From BPIH01 sp042408535 (GTDB taxonomy: Bacteria > Chloroflexota > Limnocylindria > Limnocylindrales > CSP1-4): a stretch of 23,189 nucleotides of DNA. Positions within the stretch are counted from its first letter, which is position 1. Each line of letters begins with the position of its first letter. The notes under the pieces are model-generated. The model did not search any database and had not been told where the DNA came from. It was given only the letters and a program-made list of their open reading frames with translations. The position numbers were made by a program, and so were the translations under genes. Location of the stretch: positions 1 to 23,189 of the forward strand of contig JBHORA010000122.1 of NCBI GenBank assembly GCA_042408535.1, read 5' to 3'. Positions 14,152 through 21,774 of the stretch are shown one piece after another.

Positions 14152-15978
14152 TTAGGCGCGGCCGGCCAGGGCAGCGAGGAGCGCCCGAAGGGTCGGTGTC
14201 CGACCGAGCCCCAGGGCCGCTCCCACCTGGGCTGCGACCGGGGGCTCGAGCCCCGTCGAGGCGAGGGTGGCCGCCTGCTCCGAAGCGAAGACCTCGTCCG
14301 GCGTTCCATCGAGGACGACCTCGCCGGCTCGCATGACGACGACCCGCTCGAAGTGCTCGGCGGCGAACTCCATGTCGTGGGTGATGGCGACGACCGTCCG
14401 CCCAGCCGCAGCGAGGCCGTCGACGATCGATCCGATCCGGGCGATCCCAGGACCGTCCTGGCCCGTCGTCGGCTCGTCGAGGACGAGGACGGCGGGGTCC
14501 TTGGCGAGGACGCTGGCGAGGGCGACGAGCTTCCGCTCCGATAGCCCCAGGTCGTACGGGTTCATCGCCCGCCGCTCGGCGAGGCCGGTCGCCTCGAGGG
14601 CCGCCTCGACGAGGCGCTCGATGGCGGGCGGCGGGAGGCGGAGGTTCGTCGGCCCGAAGCGGAGCTCCCGCTCGACGGTCCGGTTGAAGAGCTGATCGTC
14701 GGGGTCCTGGAAGACGAAGCCGATGGTCCGGGCGAGCTCGAAGACGGGACGGCAGCCGACCGCCGTGCCGCCGATCCGAACCTCCCCGGCGTCGGGCCGC
14801 AGGAGCCCGTTCAGGTGCTTGACGAGGGTCGTCTTGCCGGAGCCGTTCTGGCCGACGATGGCGACGCGCTGCCCGGGCGGGATCGTGAGCGAGACGCCTC
14901 GGACGGCGTCGACGCCGCCCGGGTAGCGATGAACGAGGCCGTCGATCTCGACGGCGGTCGGCGGGTGGTCGCGGACGGGCTCCCATGCCACGGGCGGACC
15001 CGCGGTCGCCTCGGGAACGCTCGATCGGAGCTCGTCGACCCCTCCGGGGGCAAGAAGGCGGTCGCGAAGGCCGGCCGCGAGCACGTCCGGGTCGTCGGTT
15101 CGGGCCGACGGCGCTCCGGCGAGTCCGGCGAGCTCGGCGAGGACGACGGCGGTCGGGCTGCGAAGCCCAAGGCGGCCCGTCACCGCCGAGCCCAAAACGG
15201 CGGTCGGTCGATCCACGGCGATCGCTCGGCCGCCTTCGAGGAGGAGACAGCGACCTGTTCGGAGGAGGACGCGGACGGCGTGCTCGGCGACGAGGACGGC
15301 GATCCCGCGATGGGCCTCCTCCTCGAGGAGTTCGGCAACCGTCGCCGTCGCGACGGGGTCGAGCTGGGCCGTCGGCTCGTCGAGGACGAGGACGTCGCTG
15401 CCCATGACGAGGACGCTGGCGATGGCGACCCGCTGCTGTTCGCCACCCGAGAGGTGGTAGGGAAAGCGATCGGCGAGGTGGTCGATGGCGAGGTCGGCCA
15501 TGACCCGCTCGATCCGGGCGTCCATCTCGGTCCGAGGGAGCCCGATGTTCTCGAGACCGAAGGCGAGTTCTTCGCGGACCGTGAACTTCGTCGCCGAGAT
15601 CTGGTTGTGGGGACTGGAGAAGACGATCCCGACGCGGTGGCGACGCCGGGCGGGGTCGGTGCCGAGGACGGGCTCGCCATCGACGGTCACCGACCCGTCG
15701 ACGCGGGCCCGGATGATCCTCGGGATGAGTCCAGCCGCCGCGAGGGTGAGGGTCGACTTGCCAGCTCCGTTCCGACCGGCGACGCCGACGAGCTCGCCCG
15801 CGGCAACGTGGAGGTGGAGGCCCGACAGGGCGTCGGTGCCGCGGCCGTAATAGCGGACGGTGAGGCCGTCGACGGCGAGGCCGGCGCCGGATGGAGTCAG
15901 CCGCTCGGCAGCAGCGGCGGCTCGGCGGGGCGCAGGCCACGGCCGGGGCGCCGGCGTTCGTTCGGGTTCGGGCGTCAT
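14152..15978 (-). CDS. ECF transporter ATPase, fused EcfA1-EcfA2
   Basis: A 608-residue cytoplasmic protein with two ABC ATPase domains, powering an energy-coupling-factor vitamin/nutrient importer. Domain 1: Walker A GRNGAGKST (about residues 68-76), Q-loop FSSPHNQISA, signature LSGGEQQRVAIAS, Walker B VLVLDEPTAQLD, H-loop AEHAVR. Domain 2: Walker A GQNGSGKTT (about 376-384), Q-loop FQDPDDQLFN, Walker B VLVLDEPTTGQDG, H-loop THDMEFAAEHF. The second signature is degenerate: NPYDLGLSERKLVALAS lacks the SGG, so the two ATP sites are unlikely to be equivalent. The ATG at 15978 overlaps the EcfT stop as ATGA. A 25-residue Pro/Arg/Ala leader precedes domain 1, and a roughly 30-residue tail follows domain 2. 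Confidence 0.95.
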   Translation of the reverse strand: MTPEPERTPAPRPWPAPRRAAAAAERLTPSGAGLAVDGLTVRYYGRGTDALSGLHLHVAAGELVGVAGRNGAGKSTLTLAAAGLIPRIIRARVDGSVTVDGEPVLGTDPARRRHRVGIVFSSPHNQISATKFTVREELAFGLENIGLPRTEMDARIERVMADLAIDHLADRFPYHLSGGEQQRVAIASVLVMGSDVLVLDEPTAQLDPVATATVAELLEEEAHRGIAVLVAEHAVRVLLRTGRCLLLEGGRAIAVDRPTAVLGSAVTGRLGLRSPTAVVLAELAGLAGAPSARTDDPDVLAAGLRDRLLAPGGVDELRSSVPEATAGPPVAWEPVRDHPPTAVEIDGLVHRYPGGVDAVRGVSLTIPPGQRVAIVGQNGSGKTTLVKHLNGLLRPDAGEVRIGGTAVGCRPVFELARTIGFVFQDPDDQLFNRTVERELRFGPTNLRLPPPAIERLVEAALEATGLAERRAMNPYDLGLSERKLVALASVLAKDPAVLVLDEPTTGQDGPGIARIGSIVDGLAAAGRTVVAITHDMEFAAEHFERVVVMRAGEVVLDGTPDEVFASEQAATLASTGLEPPVAAQVGAALGLGRTPTLRALLAALAGRA

Positions 15979-16760
15979 CCTGCCGAGACGATGCCGCCGG
16001 CCCGGAGCGCCAGGTAAGCGACAAGGAGGACGAAGGCGAGGCCAGTCGCCCGCCCGAGCCAGCGATCCGTGCGGTCCTCGGTGAGGACGCGGTACGCCGT
16101 CCGCTCGTGGGCCGCCCCGAAGGCTCGCGCCTCGAGGGCGAGGGCGCGCTCCCGGACGTCGATGAGGGAGCCGATGACGAGGGGTCCGACGAGAGGGACG
16201 ATGGCCCGGGCACGGACGAGCGCCGAGCCGGACGTCGGAAGCCCGCGGGCCTGCTGGGCGTCGAGGATGCGGGCAGCCTTGTCGAGCATGCGGGGCACCG
16301 TCTGGATGGTGGCGAGGACGACGAAGGCGAGCTTCGGACTCGCGCCTCGCTCGATGAGGGCCTCCATGAGGTCGTCCGGTCGGGTCGTCGTCAGGAAGGC
16401 GAGGGTGACGGCGATGGCGGCGACGACTCGCCCGGCCGTCGGTGCGGCGAGCTCGAGACCCTCCCGGGTCAGATTGAAGGGGCCGATGACGAGGAGGACA
16501 TCCCGGGCGCCGGGCAGGAAGAAGCCGTTGACGAGGACGATCGAAGCGACGATCGGGAGCGTTCCCCAGAAGACGAGCCGGAGGTAGCGGCGGCCGAGGC
16601 CCGTGGCGAGGCCGAGACCGAGGGCGCCGAACATGAGGATCGGCAGGACGGTGAGGGGCAAGAGGAACGGCGCGACGACCGCCCAGAGGACGGCCAGGAG
16701 CTTCGGCCAGGGGTGGCGGCGATGGAGCCAGCCCGATCCGGGGACGTAGAAGCTCGTCAC
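15975..16760 (-). CDS. ecfT: ECF transporter transmembrane component EcfT
   Basis: A 261-residue scaffold subunit linking the S component to the ATPase dimer. It starts at a GTG (16760) with AGGA five bases upstream: MTSFYVPGSGWLHRRHPWPK, the usual EcfT opening with a conserved HxxxPxxK-like segment. Hydrophobic helices run from about residue 20 to 70, around 80-100, around 115-130 and near the C-terminus. The two coupling-helix motifs are present as LDAQQARGL (ARG) and ALEARAFGA (ARA/F-G). The gene sits between the S component (133 bp upstream) and the fused ATPase (4-bp overlap), giving the order S-T-A on one strand. Confidence 0.94.
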   Translation of the reverse strand: MTSFYVPGSGWLHRRHPWPKLLAVLWAVVAPFLLPLTVLPILMFGALGLGLATGLGRRYLRLVFWGTLPIVASIVLVNGFFLPGARDVLLVIGPFNLTREGLELAAPTAGRVVAAIAVTLAFLTTTRPDDLMEALIERGASPKLAFVVLATIQTVPRMLDKAARILDAQQARGLPTSGSALVRARAIVPLVGPLVIGSLIDVRERALALEARAFGAAHERTAYRVLTEDRTDRWLGRATGLAFVLLVAYLALRAGGIVSAG

Positions 16761-16893
16761 CGAGTCCTGCTCGGCTCCGGTTCCGGATGCGGTTCCGGGC
16801 GCGGGGAGGGCCGGACGGGCGGTCGGCGGGCTCCGAAGCGGTCCGACCGGCGCTGGTCGTCCGTCCGTCGCCCGCCGACCATCCGACCGACGC
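16761..16893. other. Low-complexity spacer between ecfT and the S-component gene
   Basis: A 133-bp GC-rich spacer with short direct repeats such as GGTTCCGG (near 16781) and CCGACCATCCGACC-like runs near the S-component stop. Similar CGACCA-C/T-CCGACC simple repeats recur upstream of icd at 21708-21734. No gene, promoter or clear terminator is seen. Confidence 0.5.
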
Positions 16894-17514
16894 TCAGACT
16901 GACCGCTCCCCCTGCGGGAAGATCGTCTTTACCGTCGCCGGGACGGCGAGCAGGATGACGTTGGCGACGAGGTACGTGACGAGCTTGTCGAGAGGATCGG
17001 AGACGATGCCCTGGGCGAAGGTCGCGGCGAGGGCGTTGTCGAGGACGCCCCGGAAGAAGGCGACGAGGGCGTCCGTTCCGCCGCCCGTCACCCCGGTAAA
17101 GAGGAGATAGGCGATGGGGGCCGAGACGATCGCTGCCACGACGCCGGTCACGATGCCAGCCACGGCCACCCAGACCCAGCCCTGGGTGCCACGCCGGGGC
17201 GAGAAGATGCCCCGGAGGCCGAAGAGCCCGGCCAGGAGGCCGATGACGCCGGCGGTGATGGCGAAGGGGATGATCGTGTTCGGGCCGATGGTGAGGCCCC
17301 AGATGACATTCGCCAGGATCCCGGTCGCCGCTCCGGCGAGGGGACCGGCGAGGACCCCGACGATGACGGTGCCGATCGAGTCGAGATAGATCGGCAGCCG
17401 GATGACGTTCTGGACGGTGTTCCCGACGGCGATGTTGATGGCGATGGCGACCGCCATGAGGACGAGGGTCGGGGTCGTGAACTGGGCGAGGCTCCAGGGT
17501 GACGTGCGTTCCAT
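16894..17514 (-). CDS. ECF transporter S component (substrate-binding membrane subunit), substrate unassigned
   Basis: A 206-residue, almost wholly hydrophobic protein with about six helices. It starts at 17514 (MERTSPWSLAQFTTPTLVLM), backed by AAGGAGG eight bases upstream; a longer frame from 17559 lacks a well-spaced ribosome site. Internal motifs include AIAINIAVGNTVQNVIRLPI, YLDSIGTVIVGVLAGPLAGA, ILANVIWGLTIGPNTIIPFA and AGVIGLLAGLFGLRG; the GPxxG and pore-facing Asn/Asp residues resemble general ECF S components. It does not match the S families I would recognise by eye (RibU, ThiT, BioY, FolT, NiaX). The upstream nucleoside hydrolase suggests a nucleoside, nucleobase or ribosyl-vitamin substrate; that is inference from context only. 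Confidence 0.88.
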   Translation of the reverse strand: MERTSPWSLAQFTTPTLVLMAVAIAINIAVGNTVQNVIRLPIYLDSIGTVIVGVLAGPLAGAATGILANVIWGLTIGPNTIIPFAITAGVIGLLAGLFGLRGIFSPRRGTQGWVWVAVAGIVTGVVAAIVSAPIAYLLFTGVTGGGTDALVAFFRGVLDNALAATFAQGIVSDPLDKLVTYLVANVILLAVPATVKTIFPQGERSV

Positions 17515-17522
17515 CCGTCGAT

Positions 17523-17529
17523 CCTCCTT
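17523..17529 (-). promoter_or_regulatory. Ribosome-binding site of the ECF S component
   Basis: AAGGAGG on the minus strand, eight bases before the ATG at 17514-17512. It fixes the start of the S-component gene. Confidence 0.8.
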
Positions 17530-17534
17530 CCTTC

Positions 17535-17557
17535 GAGCGGCTCTCGGGCGGCCGCTC
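17535..17557 (-). repeat. Stem-loop just upstream of the S-component ribosome site
   Basis: Perfect 7-bp arms GAGCGGC and GCCGCTC with a 9-base loop, ending five bases before the AAGGAGG on the mRNA. It lies in the 84-bp gap between the nucleoside hydrolase stop and the S-component start. It may act as a 3' stabiliser of the hydrolase message or tune S-component translation. The gap is too short for a known riboswitch. Confidence 0.5.
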
Positions 17558-17598
17558 ATCCCTCCACCGAATAGGGTGCCACGACGGAGCTCGTTTCG

Positions 17599-18696
17599 CT
17601 ACCCGCCTCCGCGATCGCTCTCGTCGGCGCCCGGGTCCGGGCGACCGCCGACCCGGCGGGCGAGGTCGCCGACCCGCTCGACGAACCGTTCGAGGAAGGC
17701 GACCGCGTCCACGTCGACGGCCACGTCGAGGTTCGGCTGCCGACCCCAGACCCGTCGCCAGTCGGCGACGGTCTCGCCCGTGGTCAGGGTGCCGCCGAGC
17801 TCGACGTCGACGGCGAGGGCCTCGGTCCGGACGAGCCTCGGGTCGAGGGCGGCGGCGACGGCGAGGGGATCGTGGACGAAGGCGCCGTAGAAACCGTCGT
17901 AGCGGCTGTGGAACTCCATGTAGAAGCGGAGGGCATCGGCGAGGTAGCGGACGACGGGGTTCGAGGCGACCGAGGCGTCCGGGCGACCGGCGGCGGCATT
18001 CGCGGCGGCGAGCGCTTCGTCGGGGCAACTGCCGGCCCGTCGGGCGAGGGCCACGAGGTGGTCGGGGACGAGCTTCGCCCGCTCGGTGACGTCGAGCCCG
18101 AGGGCGACCGGCCGCGGGACGCCGTCACGCTCGGCCGCCGCGGCCCAGGCGGCGAAGACGACCTTCGCGGCCTCCGGGTCGGAGGCGATGTTCCACTCCG
18201 TCGTCGGGGCGGTGTTCCCCGGGACCCGATAGGCGCCGCCCATGAGGACGTAGCGCCGCAAGAGGCGCGGCAGGTCCGGCTCCCGGAGGACGGCGACGGC
18301 GAGGTTCGTCAGCGGCCCCAGGGTGACGAGGGTGAGCTCGCCTGGACGGCGGCGCGCCTCCGCGATGAGGAGGTCAACGGCGTGGCGGTCGCTCAAGGGG
18401 CGGCTCGGGGGCGGCAGCTCGGCGTAGCCGATCCCCCGCGGCCCGTGCGTCTCGGGGGTCGTCCGGAGAGGGCGGACGAGGGGCGTCTCGCGGCCAAGGG
18501 CGACCTCGACGTCGGCCCGACCGGCGAGCTCGAGGACCGCGCGCGTGTTCGTCGCCACCTGGCGGGCGTCGACGTTGCCGGCGACGCAGGTCACGGCGAC
18601 GAGGTCGACCTCGGGCGAGGCGCAGGCGTAGAGGAGGGCGAGGCTGTCGTCGATGCCGGTGTCGACGTCGAGGAGGAGGGCTGTTCGAGGCGCCAT
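17599..18696 (-). CDS. Inosine/uridine-preferring nucleoside hydrolase (IUNH family)
   Basis: A 365-residue enzyme cleaving the N-glycosidic bond of ribonucleosides to ribose and free base. The start at 18696 gives MAPRTALLLDVDTGIDDSLA with the Ca2+-binding aspartate cluster D10/D16/D17 in place of the usual DTDPGxDD (a T replaces the P). Other family residues are N41 (VAGNV), the VLMGGAYRVPGNTAPTTEWN segment, NIASDPEAAKVVF around residue 168 (ribose-binding), and H275/D276 (VHDPLAVAAA), the Ca2+ and leaving-group region. The protein is slightly longer than the usual 310-340 residues because of a Gly/Asp-rich tail. No signal peptide, so cytoplasmic. It heads the operon with the ECF importer. 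Base preference cannot be read from sequence. Confidence 0.95.
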   Translation of the reverse strand: MAPRTALLLDVDTGIDDSLALLYACASPEVDLVAVTCVAGNVDARQVATNTRAVLELAGRADVEVALGRETPLVRPLRTTPETHGPRGIGYAELPPPSRPLSDRHAVDLLIAEARRRPGELTLVTLGPLTNLAVAVLREPDLPRLLRRYVLMGGAYRVPGNTAPTTEWNIASDPEAAKVVFAAWAAAAERDGVPRPVALGLDVTERAKLVPDHLVALARRAGSCPDEALAAANAAAGRPDASVASNPVVRYLADALRFYMEFHSRYDGFYGAFVHDPLAVAAALDPRLVRTEALAVDVELGGTLTTGETVADWRRVWGRQPNLDVAVDVDAVAFLERFVERVGDLARRVGGRPDPGADESDRGGG

Positions 18697-18705
18697 GGTG
18701 CCGGT

Positions 18706-18711
18706 ATCGTA
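18706..18711 (-). promoter_or_regulatory. Possible leaderless promoter -10 of the nucleoside hydrolase
   Basis: TACGAT on the minus strand ends nine bases before the ATG, and no Shine-Dalgarno precedes the gene. This spacing puts the transcription start at or next to the start codon, as in leaderless genes. A weak TTCGAC lies 15 bp further upstream. Confidence 0.4.
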
Positions 18712-18837
18712 GTCGAGGTGGGGGGCGTCGAATGACCGGCCGACGAGGATGAGGAGGGAGGACGAGCGACGGACGCCTCCGCGCTTTCGGGAGAGCTGAC
18801 CCTCGTCGCGGACCGCGGGGCGCGGCCGACGGCCCAC

Positions 18838-20112
18838 TTGCCGTGGCGGCAGCTCCTCGCCATCTCCGTCTACTGGTTCGGGATCAACGCCATCTGGGGC
18901 GGCTACGAGATCTTCGGTCAGCAGCGGGTCGAGGAGCTCGTCGGGACCGGGTCCCGGGGGACGGCCTCGGGGAACATCGAGCTCCTCGCTGCCCTCGTCG
19001 CCATCCTCGTCCAGCCGACGGTCGGGACCTTGAGCGACTACACCGTTTCCCGCTGGGGTCGTCGGAAACCGTACATCTTCGTCGGCGCCCTCCTCGACCT
19101 CGGCTTCATCGTCGCCATCGCCACCTCCCAGACGATCCTCGCCCTGACCGTCTTTCTCCTCCTTCTCCAGTTCTCGTCGAACCTCGCCCAGGGACCCTTC
19201 CAGGGCAACGTCCCCGACCTCGTCCCCGAGCGCCAGGTCGGGATCGCCAGCGGCCTCATGGGCTTGATGCGGACGCTCGGGGTCATCGGCGGCGCCGCCC
19301 TCGTTTCGACCGGAGCGGCGACCGGCGACTACGCAACCCCCTTCGTCGGCGTCGGCGTCATCGAGCTCGCCCTCGCCCTCCTCACCGTTGCCTTCGTCCG
19401 CGAGGGTCGAGCGCCGAGGGTCCGCGGAAGCCGGCCGTGGCTCGCCGTCGCCCTCGAGGCCTGGGGTCTCGATGCCCTCCGGGAGCGAGCCTTTCTCTTC
19501 ATGACGGCGACCCGGCTCCTCTTCCTCATGGGGCCGGCGGTCTTCGTCAACGTCAGCCTCTACTACGTCCGCGACTCCCTCGATCAGTCCGGTCCGGCCC
19601 TTGCTGGCTGGCTCACCCTCGGCTCGGCCCTCCTCGCCATCGGCGCGGCCGCAGGAACGCTCCCCGGCGCTGCGATCTCGAACCGGATCGGGCGGAAGGC
19701 GGTCATCTGGGCCTCGGCGGCCATCTCGGGGCTGGCGATCCTCGGGATCGCCTGGGCCCCGACCCCCGAGCTCGCCATGCCAGCCGTCCTCCTCATGGGG
19801 ATCGGGTCGGGGGCCTACCTCGCCGTCGACTGGGCGCTCATGACGGCCTGCATCCCCCGGATCGCCGCCGGCCGCTACATGGGCCTCGCCAACATCGCCA
19901 ACTCGATCTCGGGTCCGCTGGCGATCTTCATCACCGGCCGCATCCTCGACGAGGTGACCCGGAGCGCCGGCCTCGACGCCGGGCCGCGGGTCGCCATCGC
20001 GACGGGCGTGCTCTTCCTCGCCGCCGGATCCGTCCTCCTCGTCCGGGTCCGGCCGCCGCGGCGGGACGAGGGCGGGCTCGAGATGGCGGGCGCGACCGAA
20101 GGACCGGCCTGA
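18838..20112 (+). CDS. MFS transporter, GPH/SLC45 sugar-carrier-like
   Basis: A major-facilitator membrane carrier with twelve hydrophobic segments, about 424 residues from the TTG at 18838. The opening PWRQLLAISVYWFGINAIWG, followed by PTVGTLSDYTVSRWGRRKPY, is the SDxxxSRWGRRxP loop typical of the glycoside-pentoside-hexuronide and SLC45/sucrose carrier branch. A second GRK-type loop follows in the C-terminal half (SNRIGRKAVIW). The start is uncertain: after the in-frame TGA near 18732 there is no ATG or GTG, only a CTG at 18796 and the TTG at 18838. Neither has a well-spaced ribosome site, although AGGAGGGAGG lies at about 18751-18760. It diverges from the nucleoside hydrolase, so a nucleoside or sugar cargo is possible but unproven. 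Confidence 0.88.
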   Translation: MPWRQLLAISVYWFGINAIWGGYEIFGQQRVEELVGTGSRGTASGNIELLAALVAILVQPTVGTLSDYTVSRWGRRKPYIFVGALLDLGFIVAIATSQTILALTVFLLLLQFSSNLAQGPFQGNVPDLVPERQVGIASGLMGLMRTLGVIGGAALVSTGAATGDYATPFVGVGVIELALALLTVAFVREGRAPRVRGSRPWLAVALEAWGLDALRERAFLFMTATRLLFLMGPAVFVNVSLYYVRDSLDQSGPALAGWLTLGSALLAIGAAAGTLPGAAISNRIGRKAVIWASAAISGLAILGIAWAPTPELAMPAVLLMGIGSGAYLAVDWALMTACIPRIAAGRYMGLANIANSISGPLAIFITGRILDEVTRSAGLDAGPRVAIATGVLFLAAGSVLLVRVRPPRRDEGGLEMAGATEGPA

Positions 20113-20114
20113 CC

Positions 20115-20144
20115 GACACCGATCGTGGGACGGCCGGTGTCCCA
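20115..20144. repeat. Alternative hairpins between the MFS gene and purK
   Basis: Two mutually exclusive stems are possible: GACACCG (20115-20121) with CGGTGTC (20135-20141), or TGGGAC (20126-20131) with GTCCCA (20139-20144). They begin three bases after the MFS stop. They may terminate the MFS message; no T-tract follows. Confidence 0.4.
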
Positions 20145-20149
20145 TCCTG

Positions 20150-20155
20150 TAGACT
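20150..20155 (+). promoter_or_regulatory. Possible leaderless promoter -10 of purK
   Basis: TAGACT followed by eight bases and the GTG at 20164. No Shine-Dalgarno is present at this start. The spacing is that expected when transcription begins at the start codon. No good -35 is seen. Confidence 0.45.
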
Positions 20156-20163
20156 CGGCCACC

Positions 20164-21369
20164 GTGATCGCGATCGAGTCGCCGACCCAGCCGAGCCGTC
20201 GGGCGCCCGTCCCCCTCGACCCCCCGGCCACGATCGGCATCCTCGGCGGCGGCCAGCTCGGGCGGATGCTTGGTCTCGCCGCCCGGGCGATGGGCTACCG
20301 GATCCGGGTCCTCGACCCCGACCCCCGCTGCCCGGCCGCGGTTGTCGCCGACGAGGTCGTCGTTGGTGCCTACGACGACGTGGCCGCCGCCCTCCGTCTC
20401 GCCGCCGGCAGCGACGTCGTCACCTACGAGCTTGAGCACGTCGATGCCGGGCTCGTCGAGGTCGTCGCCGCCCGGGTTCCCGTCCGCCCGGGGCTCGAGG
20501 TGCTGCGGGCGAGCCAGGATCGCCTCGCCGAGCGACGGCTCCTCGACGAGCTCGCCATCCCGGTCGCGCCGTGGCGGTCGGTCCGGAGCGAGGCCGAGCT
20601 CCAGGCGGCGGCGCTGGAGCTTGGGTTCCCCGACCGCCCGCTTCGCCTCAAGGCTCCCTTCGGTGGCTACGACGGTCGGAGTCAGATCCGGCTCGCCGCG
20701 CCGGACGAGCTGGGGACGGCCCTTGACCGTCTCGGCCGACCTGCCGGCGGCACCCTCCTCCTCGAGGTCGAGCTCGACTTCACCGCCGAGCTGTCCGTCG
20801 TCGTCGCCCGAGGCGCCGACGGGCGGATCGTTTCCTTTCCGCCGACCCGAAACCGCCACGCCGACGGGATCCTTATCGAGTCGAGCGTTCCCGCCGAGCT
20901 CCCGTCGGCGGTGGAGGACGCGGCCCGGGCGTTTGCCGTCCGCCTCGCCGAGGCGCTCGGACTCGTCGGCCTTCTGACGGTGGAGTGCTTCGCCCTGGCC
21001 GACGGCCGGGTCCTCGTGAACGAGCTCGCGCCACGGGTCCACAACAGCGGCCACTGGACGATCGAAGGAGCGGCGACGAGCCAGTTCGAGCAGCACGTCC
21101 GGGCCATCTGCGGCCTCCCCCTCGGCGATGCCTCGGCCCGCGGCCCGGCGGCGATGGTGAATCTCCTCGGGACGGGGCCGCGGCGGCCGGCACGCCTCGG
21201 GGGTGTCGACGCGGCCCTCGCCGACCCGCTCGTTCATCTCCACCTCTACGACAAGGCCGAGGTCTTCGAGCGACGGAAGATGGGCCACCTCACCGTCGTC
21301 GGGCCGTCGACGGCCGAGGAGGCCCTCGAGCGCGCCCGACGAGCCCTGGCTCGCCTCCACTGGCTCTGA
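20164..21369 (+). CDS. purK: N5-carboxyaminoimidazole ribonucleotide synthase
   Basis: A 401-residue ATP-grasp enzyme that carboxylates AIR with bicarbonate and ATP in de novo purine synthesis; PurE then rearranges the product. I prefer the GTG at 20164 (MIAIESPTQPSRRAPVPLDP) over a GTG at 20125, which falls inside a hairpin. The N-terminal fold shows ATIGILGGGQLGRMLGLAAR and DVVTYELEHVDAGLVE. ATP-grasp motifs are LRLKAPFGGYDGRSQIRL, LEVELDFTAELSVVVARGAD and LLTVECFALADGRVLVNELA, followed by PRVHNSGHWTIEGAATSQFE, diagnostic of PurK. The C-terminal lid LHLYDKAEVFERRKMGHLTV is also typical. purE is not adjacent in the window, which is unusual since purK and purE often sit together. A rather long N-terminal leader of about 20 residues precedes the fold. 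Confidence 0.96.
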   Translation: MIAIESPTQPSRRAPVPLDPPATIGILGGGQLGRMLGLAARAMGYRIRVLDPDPRCPAAVVADEVVVGAYDDVAAALRLAAGSDVVTYELEHVDAGLVEVVAARVPVRPGLEVLRASQDRLAERRLLDELAIPVAPWRSVRSEAELQAAALELGFPDRPLRLKAPFGGYDGRSQIRLAAPDELGTALDRLGRPAGGTLLLEVELDFTAELSVVVARGADGRIVSFPPTRNRHADGILIESSVPAELPSAVEDAARAFAVRLAEALGLVGLLTVECFALADGRVLVNELAPRVHNSGHWTIEGAATSQFEQHVRAICGLPLGDASARGPAAMVNLLGTGPRRPARLGGVDAALADPLVHLHLYDKAEVFERRKMGHLTVVGPSTAEEALERARRALARLHWL

Positions 21370-21774
21370 GGGGTCGCCGTTCGGAGCGTGCGGCTGCCGT
21401 TCGGAGCGTGGGGTCGACGTTCGGAGCGTGCGGCCGCCGTCCGGAGCGTGCGGCCGCCGTCCGGCCGCCGTTCGCGTGCGGCTGCCGTTGGGGTGCGGCC
21501 GTTGGTCGGAGGGTGCGGCCGGTGGCCCTCCGCCGGCGGCGAGCTGGCGGCCGTTCGATTGACCGGAGCGGGCCGCTTGGTCGGCTGGCCGGAGCGCGCC
21601 GCTTCAGGCAGAATCGGGGGCGCCGGTGGAGCGAGCAACCCTCCATCCCGTCCTTCGTCCCGTCGCTCGATCCCGGTCGTCGAGGGAACCTGCCCCAGCC
21701 GACCGTCCGACCACCCGACCATTCGACCACCCGATCGTCTACGGAACCGCCGACAGAGAGGAGCCCGAGGCCCC
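21370..21774. other. Repeat-rich spacer between purK and icd
   Basis: These 405 bases carry no convincing gene. The first 150 are a decaying 20-bp tandem array. The middle (21540-21700) is GC-rich without clear structure. The last part has a 16-bp direct repeat around CGACCACCCGA (21708-21718 and 21724-21734). The icd ribosome region, GAGAGGAG then CCGAGG, lies at 21755-21770. No good promoter hexamers were recognised. Confidence 0.65.
21376..21455. repeat. 20-bp tandem repeat, four units plus decayed remnants
   Basis: Units such as GCCGTTCGGAGCGTGCGGCT start at 21376, 21396, 21416 and 21436, with one to five differences between neighbours. Shortened units (for example GCCGTTCGCGTGCGGCT and GTTGGTCGGAGGGTGCGGCC) continue to about 21520. 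The array starts seven bases after the purK stop. Confidence 0.9.

Noticed and set aside
17515..17598. A riboswitch upstream of the ECF S component
   Set aside because: The gap is 84 bases with only one simple stem-loop and no recognisable aptamer core.
17599..21360. A 1253-codon open frame on the minus strand covering the MFS gene and purK
   Set aside because: Its last 365 codons are the real nucleoside hydrolase. The rest is antisense to two well-supported genes, is Asp/Glu/Gly/Arg-rich without domains, and reflects GC-rich codon bias.
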